The notes under the pieces were generated by a model. It ran no database searches. It was not told where the DNA came from and saw nothing but the letters and a program-made list of their open reading frames with translations. From Oscillospiraceae bacterium (GTDB lineage: Bacteria > Bacillota > Clostridia > Oscillospirales > Acutalibacteraceae), in assembly GCA_902766855.1 (NCBI GenBank), contig CACXFE010000120.1, positions 1 to 5,716 of the forward strand: a stretch of 5,716 nucleotides of DNA, read 5' to 3'. Of the stretch, positions 1-5,313 are shown piece after piece. How positions within the stretch are numbered: position 1 is the first letter of the stretch; each line of letters starts with the position of its first letter. The translations under genes were made by a program, and so were the position numbers.

Positions 1-378
1 CATATAGTCAAGCCCGGCGTCGGTGATCACGGTGATACCGTAACCGGCGGTGCTGACCCACCAATCGCGGCTTTTCATCGCCAATAAAAGCAGGCAGCCG
101 TCTTTCGAAGAGCCGTATCCGTATCCGTTGTAATCGTAATAATCATCGGCAAACGCCATCGGGGATTTGCCGTCCAAACGATCAACGGTTACAATCACCA
201 CATCAAATTTCTTTTCGGCGCTGATGGTTTCCAGTTTTTCAGTCAACTGTGCGGCTTCCGACTGGGTCAGCAACCCGGCGGAATCCACCAATAAAGGCGG
301 CGTTTCGGTTTCCGCCGCGCAGGTAAGCGGTACGAAAAGGAGGCAAAGGATCAGGAAAAAAGATACCGTTTTTCTCAT
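1..378 (-). CDS. TPM-domain protein (YgcG/YdjH-like), 3' end outside window
   Basis: The reading frame starts at ATG 376-378 and stays open for 126 codons to the window edge, so the C-terminus is missing. Residues 1-22 form a signal peptide or membrane anchor (basic RK, hydrophobic 5-18, then T-C-A-A). A cysteine at residue 20 follows P-L-T, a poor lipobox, so a lipoprotein is unlikely. Residues 29-126 match the start of a TPM domain: VDSAGLLT near 31-38, a DVVIVTV strand near 59-65, an aromatic/glycine-rich Y-N-G-Y-G-Y-G at 83-89, then DGCLLLLAMKSRDWWVSTAGYG at 93-114. TPM domains occur in exported or membrane proteins, some linked to photosystem II repair or acid phosphatase activity; the biochemical role here is unknown. 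A strong ribosome binding site (GGAGGGG, minus strand, 384-390) lies 12 nt or less past the stop of the zinc-ribbon gene, so the two are co-transcribed. The family call is good; the function is not. Confidence 0.86.
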   Translation of the reverse strand, partial: MRKTVSFFLILCLLFVPLTCAAETETPPLLVDSAGLLTQSEAAQLTEKLETISAEKKFDVVIVTVDRLDGKSPMAFADDYYDYNGYGYGSSKDGCLLLLAMKSRDWWVSTAGYGITVITDAGLDYM

Positions 379-390
379 TTTTACCCCTCC

Positions 391-1476
391 TTACAGTAAC
401 CAAATCAGGTAACTGATCAAAAACGCAATGGCGGTGAAAGCACCTGCCAGGCCGAATAACCAACGGTTTTTCGCGCTTTTATCCATCGGCAGGTCGCCTA
501 CCAGTTTGCCTGTTTGCCCGTTCATGGCAAACAGGAACCGCTGGCCGTTCCAGGTGGTGTTGAGCAACCACACAGGGTAAAGCGCGTATTTGGCTTTTCC
601 GTTTTGCACATTGATCGCGGAGTTTTCAACCGTGATCGTGCTGTACCCTGTGGCGGTGGAAGCAAAAACCTGTTCGGTACTGTTTTTTACCCGCTCGTTG
701 GCGCGCGCCACGCTGTTTTCACTCGAAACATCGTATTTATCCGCCAGATAGCCCGCTAAATACGCGGTTTTAAAATCGACCGCCTGCGAGAAATCATACG
801 GTTCAATGGATTCCATCAGGTCGTCAGGCATATTGCTTGATCCGTCCACCGGGATGTGATCGAAGGCGACATTGCCGCCGCGCACCACGGAATAATAGGA
901 AGTTTCGGTGTATTCGTAATTCCGGTCGCTCCAGGTACGCACGCGGGTGGCGCGGTAACGGATGTTGGCGTCGGTTTGTGCGTCAAACAGCCAAAACGGA
1001 ACATAGATGCCCTTAATTTCGTCAATATGGTTTTCATCCTTGAAAATTTTCGGCAACAGTTTTTTGCCTTTGTAATGCCGGCGGAGAGCGGCTTTGGCCG
1101 CTTCTTTATCCACTTTAAACGGAATGACATAATCCGGTTTCAGGCTGCCGGAAAGTTGCCCGCTGATCACCACGGGATTGCCGCAGAAAGGGCAGGAGGT
1201 GGCGGCGGTGTTTTCATCCCCCACGATCTCGCCCCCGCAGGATTTGCAAATGAAGGAACGAAGGGAAGATTCCTCCCCGTCCTCCCATTCATTGCCTGCC
1301 GGGTTTTCCCAATGAATATCGTCTTCCCCGTCGGTTTTCAAGTCATCGTCATACGAAGCGAGAACATCGATCGGAAATTCGGTGTCACAATAAGGGCATT
1401 TTACATTCTGCGTTTGAATATCAAACGCGATCGCCCCGCCGCAGCATGGGCATTTGTATTCTTGCAAACCAGCCAT
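391..1476 (-). CDS. TFIIB-type zinc-ribbon membrane protein (YdjG-like)
   Basis: The protein has 361 residues. Two zinc ribbons are visible: C9-x2-C12 with C27-x2-C30, and C77-x2-C80 with C95-x2-C98, separated by an acidic linker (about 42-72). A soluble middle region follows (about 105-335), containing PFKVDKEAAKAALRRHYKGKKLLP and IKGIYVPFWLFDA motifs typical of this family. The last segment (about 338-360) is a single hydrophobic helix, predicting a C-tail-anchored protein with the zinc ribbons probably in the cytoplasm. Homologues in Firmicutes are often named TFIIB-type zinc-ribbon protein and are sometimes misannotated as PriA helicase; no helicase motif is present. The B. subtilis relative YdjG (similar size) is encoded with PspA, a TPM protein and an SPFH protein, suggesting a membrane-stress role by analogy. 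The start ATG at 1474-1476 is supported by a GAGGAGAGGA ribosome binding site (1481-1490). It lies 24 nt after the cohesin gene and 12 nt before the TPM gene. Confidence 0.88.
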   Translation of the reverse strand: MAGLQEYKCPCCGGAIAFDIQTQNVKCPYCDTEFPIDVLASYDDDLKTDGEDDIHWENPAGNEWEDGEESSLRSFICKSCGGEIVGDENTAATSCPFCGNPVVISGQLSGSLKPDYVIPFKVDKEAAKAALRRHYKGKKLLPKIFKDENHIDEIKGIYVPFWLFDAQTDANIRYRATRVRTWSDRNYEYTETSYYSVVRGGNVAFDHIPVDGSSNMPDDLMESIEPYDFSQAVDFKTAYLAGYLADKYDVSSENSVARANERVKNSTEQVFASTATGYSTITVENSAINVQNGKAKYALYPVWLLNTTWNGQRFLFAMNGQTGKLVGDLPMDKSAKNRWLFGLAGAFTAIAFLISYLIWLL

Positions 1477-1500
1477 TTGATCCTCTCCTCTGTATTGATT

Positions 1501-2016
1501 TTATTGAATTGTGATTGTGCCGCTTACGGCTTGATAAGAAACGCTTTCCTCCTTGTAATTGCAAACATCGTTCTCTTGCGGAACCAGTTCAACCTTGGTG
1601 GAACCTTTTGCGGAGTCTTTCACTTTGAAATTCAACTGAAACAGAACGCCGTCTTTCTTCACATCGTTGTCTTCCACATCGATCACTTTGATCACGCCGT
1701 CTTTTTCGCTGGCTTCACAGTCGGTCAGGAAATCCCCCTTTTCCACATTGATGTATTCCAGTGTTTCGGGATCGTAATGAAATTCCAGTAAAAAGCCCAT
1801 GGCGCCCGGGTTGCCGGTGAAGGTGACCGGCACGCGTACATTTTTGCCGGCCTCGGCGGTTTTGCTGGCAACCGTGATGGTGGCTTCACCGGTGGATGCG
1901 GAAGGGGAGGAATTCAAGCGGAGAAGACCAAACCCGTCCGTCAGCCAAAAGGAAACGCCTAAAACCGCCACAGCGGCAACGATCGCGATGACAAGAATCA
2001 AAACTTTTTTATTCAT
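1501..2016 (-). CDS. Membrane-anchored single-cohesin-domain protein
   Basis: The protein has 171 residues from ATG 2014-2016. M-N-K-K followed by a hydrophobic segment (about 5-25) forms an N-terminal membrane anchor or uncleaved signal. A short Ser-rich linker (35-43) precedes one cohesin-like domain (about 45-171): TITVASKTAEAGKNVRVPV near 46-64, GAMGFLLEFHYDPETLEYINVEKGDFLT at 71-98, DGVLFQLNFKVKDSAKGS at 122-139 and a final SGTITIQ strand. Cohesins are beta-sandwich modules that bind dockerins in cellulosomes, but many small cohesin proteins exist outside cellulosomes and their partners are unknown. No dockerin, sortase motif or S-layer domain is visible. Two cysteines (100 and 152) could form a disulfide, which is only a guess. 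An upstream in-frame ATG (2059-2061) would give 186 residues, but it lies inside the predicted -10 element, so the shorter start is preferred; its ribosome binding site (AGGGAAGTG, 2024-2032) is moderate. It is first in the minus-strand operon. Confidence 0.82.
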   Translation of the reverse strand: MNKKVLILVIAIVAAVAVLGVSFWLTDGFGLLRLNSSPSASTGEATITVASKTAEAGKNVRVPVTFTGNPGAMGFLLEFHYDPETLEYINVEKGDFLTDCEASEKDGVIKVIDVEDNDVKKDGVLFQLNFKVKDSAKGSTKVELVPQENDVCNYKEESVSYQAVSGTITIQ

Positions 2017-2056
2017 TCTGATACACTTCCCTGACAGTAAATAATAAGTTGATTCT

Positions 2057-2086
2057 ATCATATAATATTCCGGCGGATTTTGTCAA
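2057..2086 (-). promoter_or_regulatory. Sigma-A-type promoter for the cohesin operon
   Basis: Read on the minus strand there is a perfect -35 TTGACA (2081-2086), an 18-nt spacer and a -10 TATGAT (2057-2062, 5 of 6 matches). Transcription should start near 2050, giving a leader of about 34 nt before the cohesin ATG. It is divergent from and close to the pyrH promoter. No resemblance to a sigma-W promoter was noticed, although sigma-W controls the B. subtilis ydjFGHI operon. Confidence 0.7.
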
Positions 2087-2117
2087 GTATAATCTGTGAT
2101 TTCGAGGCATTTTATAA

Positions 2118-2146
2118 TTGACTTTATCAGGATTGTATTGTAAAAT
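2118..2146 (+). promoter_or_regulatory. Sigma-A-type promoter for the pyrH operon
   Basis: The sequence has TTGACT (2118-2123), a 17-nt spacer and TAAAAT (2141-2146), each 5 of 6 to consensus, in an AT-rich region. Transcription should begin near 2153 and give a leader of about 38 nt. The pyrH ribosome binding site AGAAGGG (2174-2180) sits 10 nt before the ATG. No terminator hairpin or regulatory RNA is visible in this short leader. Confidence 0.72.
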
Positions 2147-2190
2147 ATAGATGATTGTAAAATAAAGGAACAGAGAAGGGATTTTTTGCT

Positions 2191-2895
2191 ATGAAACCAG
2201 TGTATAAACGGATTTTATTGAAACTTTCAGGGGAGGTGCTGGCCGGCTCGAAAGGAACCGGGATCGATTTTGATAAAGTGATCGAAGTATGCAAAAGCGT
2301 GAAAGAATGTGCCGATCTCGGGGTGCAGGTCGCCATTGTGGTAGGCGGCGGCAATTTCTGGCGCGGGCGCTCCGGCGGGAAAATGGATCGCACCAGGGCC
2401 GACCATATGGGGATGCTGGCCACCTCGATCAACGCGCTTGCTTTGGCGGACGCGTTGGAGCAGTTGGGCGTGACCGCCCGGGTACAAACCGCCATTGAAA
2501 TGCGCCAGATCGCCGAGCCGTATATCCGAAACAAAGCGGTGCGGCATTTGGAAAAAGGGCGTGTGGTCATTTTCGGATGCGGCACGGGCAATCCCTTCTT
2601 TTCTACCGATACGGCCGCCGCGCTGCGGGCAGCCGAGATCGGCGCGGATGTGATTTTTAAAGCCACCAATGTGGACGGGGTGTTCGACAGTGATCCGAAA
2701 CTCAATCCCGACGCCAAGAAGTTCGACGAACTCTCTCATTTCGATGTGCTGAAAAACGGGCTTCATGTGATGGACAGCACCGCCGCTTCCCTTTGCATGG
2801 ACAACAGCATTGAAATCGTGGTGTTTAACCTGGATCGCCCGGAAAATATCGTAAAAGCCGTAACCGGTGAGCATATCGGCACGGTTGTAAAATAA
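2191..2895 (+). CDS. pyrH: UMP kinase
   Basis: This 234-residue protein belongs to the amino-acid-kinase family and phosphorylates UMP to UDP with ATP in the cytoplasm, an essential step of pyrimidine nucleotide synthesis. Family motifs are present in order: K-L-S-G-E at 11-15 (phosphate binding), GGGNFWRG at 52-59, RADHMGMLAT at 69-78 with INALAL following, GTGNPFFSTDTAA at 131-143 (UMP binding) and NVDGVFDSDPK at 160-170 (nucleotide binding). The length is normal and nothing is missing. The family is a hexamer regulated by GTP and UTP. It is first in the plus-strand operon, with its own promoter, and is followed by frr after 34 nt. In many bacteria rpsB and tsf lie directly upstream; here a divergent operon takes that place, so pyrH is transcribed independently of them. 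Confidence 0.98.
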   Translation: MKPVYKRILLKLSGEVLAGSKGTGIDFDKVIEVCKSVKECADLGVQVAIVVGGGNFWRGRSGGKMDRTRADHMGMLATSINALALADALEQLGVTARVQTAIEMRQIAEPYIRNKAVRHLEKGRVVIFGCGTGNPFFSTDTAAALRAAEIGADVIFKATNVDGVFDSDPKLNPDAKKFDELSHFDVLKNGLHVMDSTAASLCMDNSIEIVVFNLDRPENIVKAVTGEHIGTVVK

Positions 2896-2929
2896 AATAA
2901 TAACAGAACGGAAAACGGAGGTTGAGAAT

Positions 2930-3484
2930 ATGCAAGAACTATTGAAAGTCACAGAAGAAAAAATGAATAAGACGGTGGGCGTTTTGGAGCGTGATTATAA
3001 ATCCATCCGGGCGGGGCGCGCCAATGTTTCGGTGCTGGATAGAATCACGGTGGATTATTACGGCACCCCCACGCCGATCCAGCAAATGGCGGCGGTTTCG
3101 GTGCCGGAAGCCCGTGTGCTGCTGATTCAACCGTGGGACGCCGGCACGCTGAAAGACATTGAAAAAGCGATTTTAACTTCGGACATCGGTATCAATCCGC
3201 AGAATGACGGGCGTGTGATCCGCCTTTCTTTCCCTCCGCTGACCGAGGAAAGAAGAAAAGAAATCGTAAAAGAAGTGCACAAAACCGCCGAGGAAAGCAA
3301 AGTGGCTTTGCGCAACTGCCGGCGGGACGCGATGGAAAAACTGAAAGCGATGAAAAAGGATAACAAGATCACGGAAGACGATGTGACCAACGGTGAAAAA
3401 AAGATCCAGACTTTGACCGATAAATACTGCAAAGAGGTCGAGGAACTGGCGGCGGTCAAAGAAAAGGAAATTATGGAGATTTGA
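2930..3484 (+). CDS. frr: Ribosome recycling factor
   Basis: This 184-residue protein has the usual RRF length (about 185). After termination it splits the 70S ribosome together with EF-G. Visible features are the helical domain I start with RAGRAN at 27-32, the beta-rich domain II with YYGTPTPIQQMAAVSVPEAR at about 43-62 and LLIQPWD following, then LTEERRKEIVKEVHKTAEESK and the long C-terminal helices with RRDAMEKLK and ITEDDV. The ribosome binding site GGAGG (2917-2921) lies 8 nt before the ATG. It is co-transcribed with pyrH, as in most bacteria. The stop codon is followed at once by the structured region upstream of uppS. Confidence 0.98.
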   Translation: MQELLKVTEEKMNKTVGVLERDYKSIRAGRANVSVLDRITVDYYGTPTPIQQMAAVSVPEARVLLIQPWDAGTLKDIEKAILTSDIGINPQNDGRVIRLSFPPLTEERRKEIVKEVHKTAEESKVALRNCRRDAMEKLKAMKKDNKITEDDVTNGEKKIQTLTDKYCKEVEELAAVKEKEIMEI

Positions 3485-3763
3485 TCGTGTCGAAAAGACG
3501 ACGCGCTTTTGGCGGAAATGCCGTTCGCCGAAAATCCGAGGGATTTTCGGACTGCGCGCTGCTTCCGCCAATATCACCCATGCACTCTTGAAAACCGCTA
3601 TGCAAAGCGGTTTTCGCTTACAGGGTGTTTTTCCGCCGCACCTGTCGCCGGAAAAACAAATCGACGCCGTTTCCGGCGTCGTAGTCTGCCAATGGGGGTT
3701 ATTGACAGACTGCGGGCGTACCTTGTACGCCCTTTTTTCAGTAAACACCGGGAGGGTTTCGGT
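3485..3763 (+). promoter_or_regulatory. Highly structured leader RNA upstream of uppS (candidate cis-regulatory element)
   Basis: This frr-uppS gap folds into consecutive helices by direct inspection. A small hairpin pairs 3486-3491 with 3497-3503 (one bulge, GAAAA loop). A long arm pairs 3509-3517 with 3563-3571 (9 bp), with a 10 x 12 nt internal loop and an inner 10-bp stem 3528-3537/3541-3550 (GAG loop). Next come 3590-3599/3606-3615 (10 bp), 3626-3635/3649-3658 (10 bp, 13-nt loop), 3662-3669/3674-3681 (8 bp, TTTC loop) and 3683-3693/3701-3711 (10 pairs, one mismatch). The intrinsic terminator (3714-3738) is last. About 140 of 253 bases from 3486 to 3738 pair in this simple scheme. I recognise no T-box sequence or common riboswitch core. 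A rival 7-bp pairing, 3620-3627 with 3639-3645 (one bulged G), would exclude the 3626-3658 stem. Function is inferred from structure and position; DNA-level palindromes are an alternative. Confidence 0.65.
3714..3738 (+). terminator. Intrinsic terminator / attenuator before uppS
   Basis: A perfect 8-bp GC-rich stem (GGGCGTAC with GTACGCCC, 3714-3721 and 3725-3732) has a CTT loop and is followed directly by six T residues (3733-3738). It lies 11 nt upstream of the uppS ribosome binding site, inside an otherwise continuous operon, and no promoter is seen after it. It would therefore limit read-through into uppS-cdsA-dxr rather than simply end a transcript. Confidence 0.85.
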
Positions 3764-4477
3764 TTGTTTCGAAAAAAACGAGAAGTAATTGAGCGAAGAT
3801 TGCCCACGCATATCGCCATTATTATGGACGGGAACGGCCGTTGGGCGAAAAAACGCGGGTTGCCCCGTTCGGCGGGGCACGCCGCCGGCGCTTCCACTTT
3901 TAAAACCATTGCGCGGTATTGCAATCGCATCGGGATCCGGTATTTAACGGTTTATGCGTTTTCCACCGAAAACTGGAAACGCCCCGAAGCGGAGGTGCAG
4001 GGCATCATGAATCTGCTGCGCGATTATTTGAAGGACGCCGATCAGTTTAAAAACGAAAACATCCGCCTGCAATTTATCGGGGATTTTGAGCCGCTGGATG
4101 AAGATATCCGGCAACTGATGGCGGAAGATATGGAAACTTCGAAAAACGCCACGGGATTGACGGTGAATATCGCGCTGAATTACGGCGGAAGGGATGAGAT
4201 CGTTCATGCCGTTCGCAGGATCGCGCAGGAAGGGCTTCGCCCCGAGGAAATCACCGAACAGGCGGTGGCGGAGCGGTTGTATACCGCCGGAATGCCCGAT
4301 CCCGATCTGATCATTCGCCCCAGCGGGGAATACCGGCTTTCCAACTATTTGATCTGGCAATCGGCTTATGCGGAATACTGGTTTTCCAATGTGCTGTGGC
4401 CGGATTTTTCGCCCAAGCATTTAGAGCAGGCGATTGATGCGTATAACGGGCGGGATAGGCGCTTTGGCGGCGTATAA
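3764..4477 (+). CDS. uppS: Undecaprenyl diphosphate synthase (cis-prenyltransferase)
   Basis: From the TTG at 3764-3766 the protein has 237 residues, normal for UppS. It condenses FPP with eight isopentenyl diphosphates to form C55-PP, the lipid carrier for peptidoglycan and other wall polymers, at the cytoplasmic membrane face. Family motifs are HIAIIMDGNGRWAKKR (16-31, catalytic Asp22), RSAGHAAG (35-42), YAFSTENWKRP (64-74), RPSGEYRLSN (185-194) and QSAYAEYWF with Glu204, then LWPDF. The TTG start is chosen because GGGAGGG (3750-3756) lies 7 nt upstream and because it follows the terminator. The frame stays open back to a TTG at 3509 (322 residues), and an in-frame ATG exists at 3692, but neither has a ribosome binding site and both lie in the structured leader, so the extra N-terminus is probably not translated. 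cdsA follows after 23 nt. Confidence 0.93.
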   Translation: MFRKKREVIERRLPTHIAIIMDGNGRWAKKRGLPRSAGHAAGASTFKTIARYCNRIGIRYLTVYAFSTENWKRPEAEVQGIMNLLRDYLKDADQFKNENIRLQFIGDFEPLDEDIRQLMAEDMETSKNATGLTVNIALNYGGRDEIVHAVRRIAQEGLRPEEITEQAVAERLYTAGMPDPDLIIRPSGEYRLSNYLIWQSAYAEYWFSNVLWPDFSPKHLEQAIDAYNGRDRRFGGV

Positions 4478-4500
4478 AATCATAAAAAAGGATGGAATCC

Positions 4501-5313
4501 ATGAGGACGCGTATCATATCAGGAATTGTATTGGTATTGCTGCTGGCGTTGGTTTTGTTTGCCGGCAGTTTTTTCCCGCCGGTAATTACCGCATTTTTGG
4601 CGGTGCTGTGCGTGATCGCTTTGTATGAATTGCTGCATAACGCCTTTGGCATTCGCCCCCGGCTGCCGCTGATCGCGGCGGGGGTTTACGCGGTGGTTTC
4701 GGTTTTTGTTCTGGGCGGATATACCGTGCCGCTGCCAAAAGGGCTGGATCCTTTTACGGTGGCGACCGTGCTGTATGCCACCTTCTCCGCGGTATTGATT
4801 CTGGGTTATCATAAGCGCTTTGAGTTAAAACAGATCGCGGCGCTGATTTCTATGCCGATCGTGCTGTGTTTTGCTTTCGGATGCCTTGAAAAAATTTTGA
4901 ACCGTGAAAACAGTTTGTACTATCTGCTGTTATTGTTGAATTATTCCAGTATTTGCGATATGGGGGCGTATTTCGCGGGCACGGCGTTCGGCAAGCATAA
5001 ACTGTGCCCCGGGATCAGCCCGAAGAAGACCGTGGAAGGGGCAATTGGCGGCGTAGCGGCAAGCCTTTTGGTGACGGTTGTACTTTGCCTGATTTTTAGG
5101 AAAACCATGATCGTGCCGCTGGTGGTTACCCTGCCGCTTTGTGTGCTTGGCATGGTAGGGGATCTGTTCGCCTCCGCGATCAAGCGCGCGGCCGGCATCA
5201 AGGATTACGGGAAACTGATCCCCGGGCACGGCGGTGTGTTGGATCGGTTAGACAGTATTTTAATGCTGGCACCTTGCGTTGCTCTTTTGATTTTGGCGGG
5301 AGTATTGGCATGA
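4501..5313 (+). CDS. cdsA: Phosphatidate cytidylyltransferase (CDP-diacylglycerol synthase)
   Basis: This 270-residue integral membrane enzyme makes CDP-diacylglycerol from CTP and phosphatidic acid, the branch point of phospholipid synthesis. The sequence is a series of hydrophobic segments, beginning with IISGIVLVLLLALVLFAG near the N-terminus, and contains DMGAYFAGTAFGKHKLCPGISPKKTVEGAIGG in the second half. The complete CDS signature (S-x-I-K-R ... K-D-x-G ... PGHGG-x-x-D-R-x-D) is at about 225-251. The start is set at ATG 4501, because AAAGGA (4487-4492) is then 8 nt upstream and the protein begins MRTRIISG, like its family. The ATG at 4492 is too close to that ribosome binding site. The stop overlaps the dxr start (ATGA, 5310-5313), indicating translational coupling. 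Confidence 0.97.
   Translation: MRTRIISGIVLVLLLALVLFAGSFFPPVITAFLAVLCVIALYELLHNAFGIRPRLPLIAAGVYAVVSVFVLGGYTVPLPKGLDPFTVATVLYATFSAVLILGYHKRFELKQIAALISMPIVLCFAFGCLEKILNRENSLYYLLLLLNYSSICDMGAYFAGTAFGKHKLCPGISPKKTVEGAIGGVAASLLVTVVLCLIFRKTMIVPLVVTLPLCVLGMVGDLFASAIKRAAGIKDYGKLIPGHGGVLDRLDSILMLAPCVALLILAGVLA

Noticed and set aside
301..378. Lipoprotein signal in the TPM protein (Cys20)
   Set aside because: The residues before the cysteine (P-L-T) do not fit the usual L-[ASTVI]-[GAS]-C lipobox.
856..1791. Long plus-strand open frame of 311 codons opposite the zinc-ribbon and cohesin genes
   Set aside because: It overlaps two well-supported minus-strand genes, spans their junction, lacks a ribosome binding site and shows no recognisable domain; it is an antisense shadow.
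2017..2061. Upstream ATG start for the cohesin gene, adding 15 residues
   Set aside because: It overlaps the predicted -10 box and would put a non-signal-like segment before an otherwise clear MNKK-hydrophobic start.
2088..2093. Perfect TATAAT on the plus strand in the divergent region
   Set aside because: No -35-like hexamer lies 16-18 nt upstream, and it is less convincing than TTGACT-17-TAAAAT at 2118-2146.
2227..2952. Long minus-strand open frame opposite pyrH
   Set aside because: pyrH is unmistakable on the plus strand, and this frame has no family motifs; it is a shadow.
3703..3731. TTGACA at 3703-3708 as a -35 box for uppS
   Set aside because: At 16-18 nt spacing there is only GC-rich terminator stem, with no acceptable -10; the hexamer is the 3' arm of a hairpin.
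3485..3763. T-box leader
   Set aside because: The leader is of suitable length and ends in a terminator, but no TGGNACCGCG-type T-box sequence is present, and uppS is not a usual tRNA-regulated gene.
3588..3788. Second open frame (66 codons) through the uppS leader, as a possible leader peptide
   Set aside because: No ribosome binding site precedes its TTG or the ATG at 3600, and it runs through strong hairpins and the terminator; there is no sign of coding selection.
4492..4500. ATG at 4492 as the cdsA start
   Set aside because: The AAAAAAGG ribosome binding site abuts this codon directly; the ATG at 4501 has proper spacing and a family-like N-terminus.
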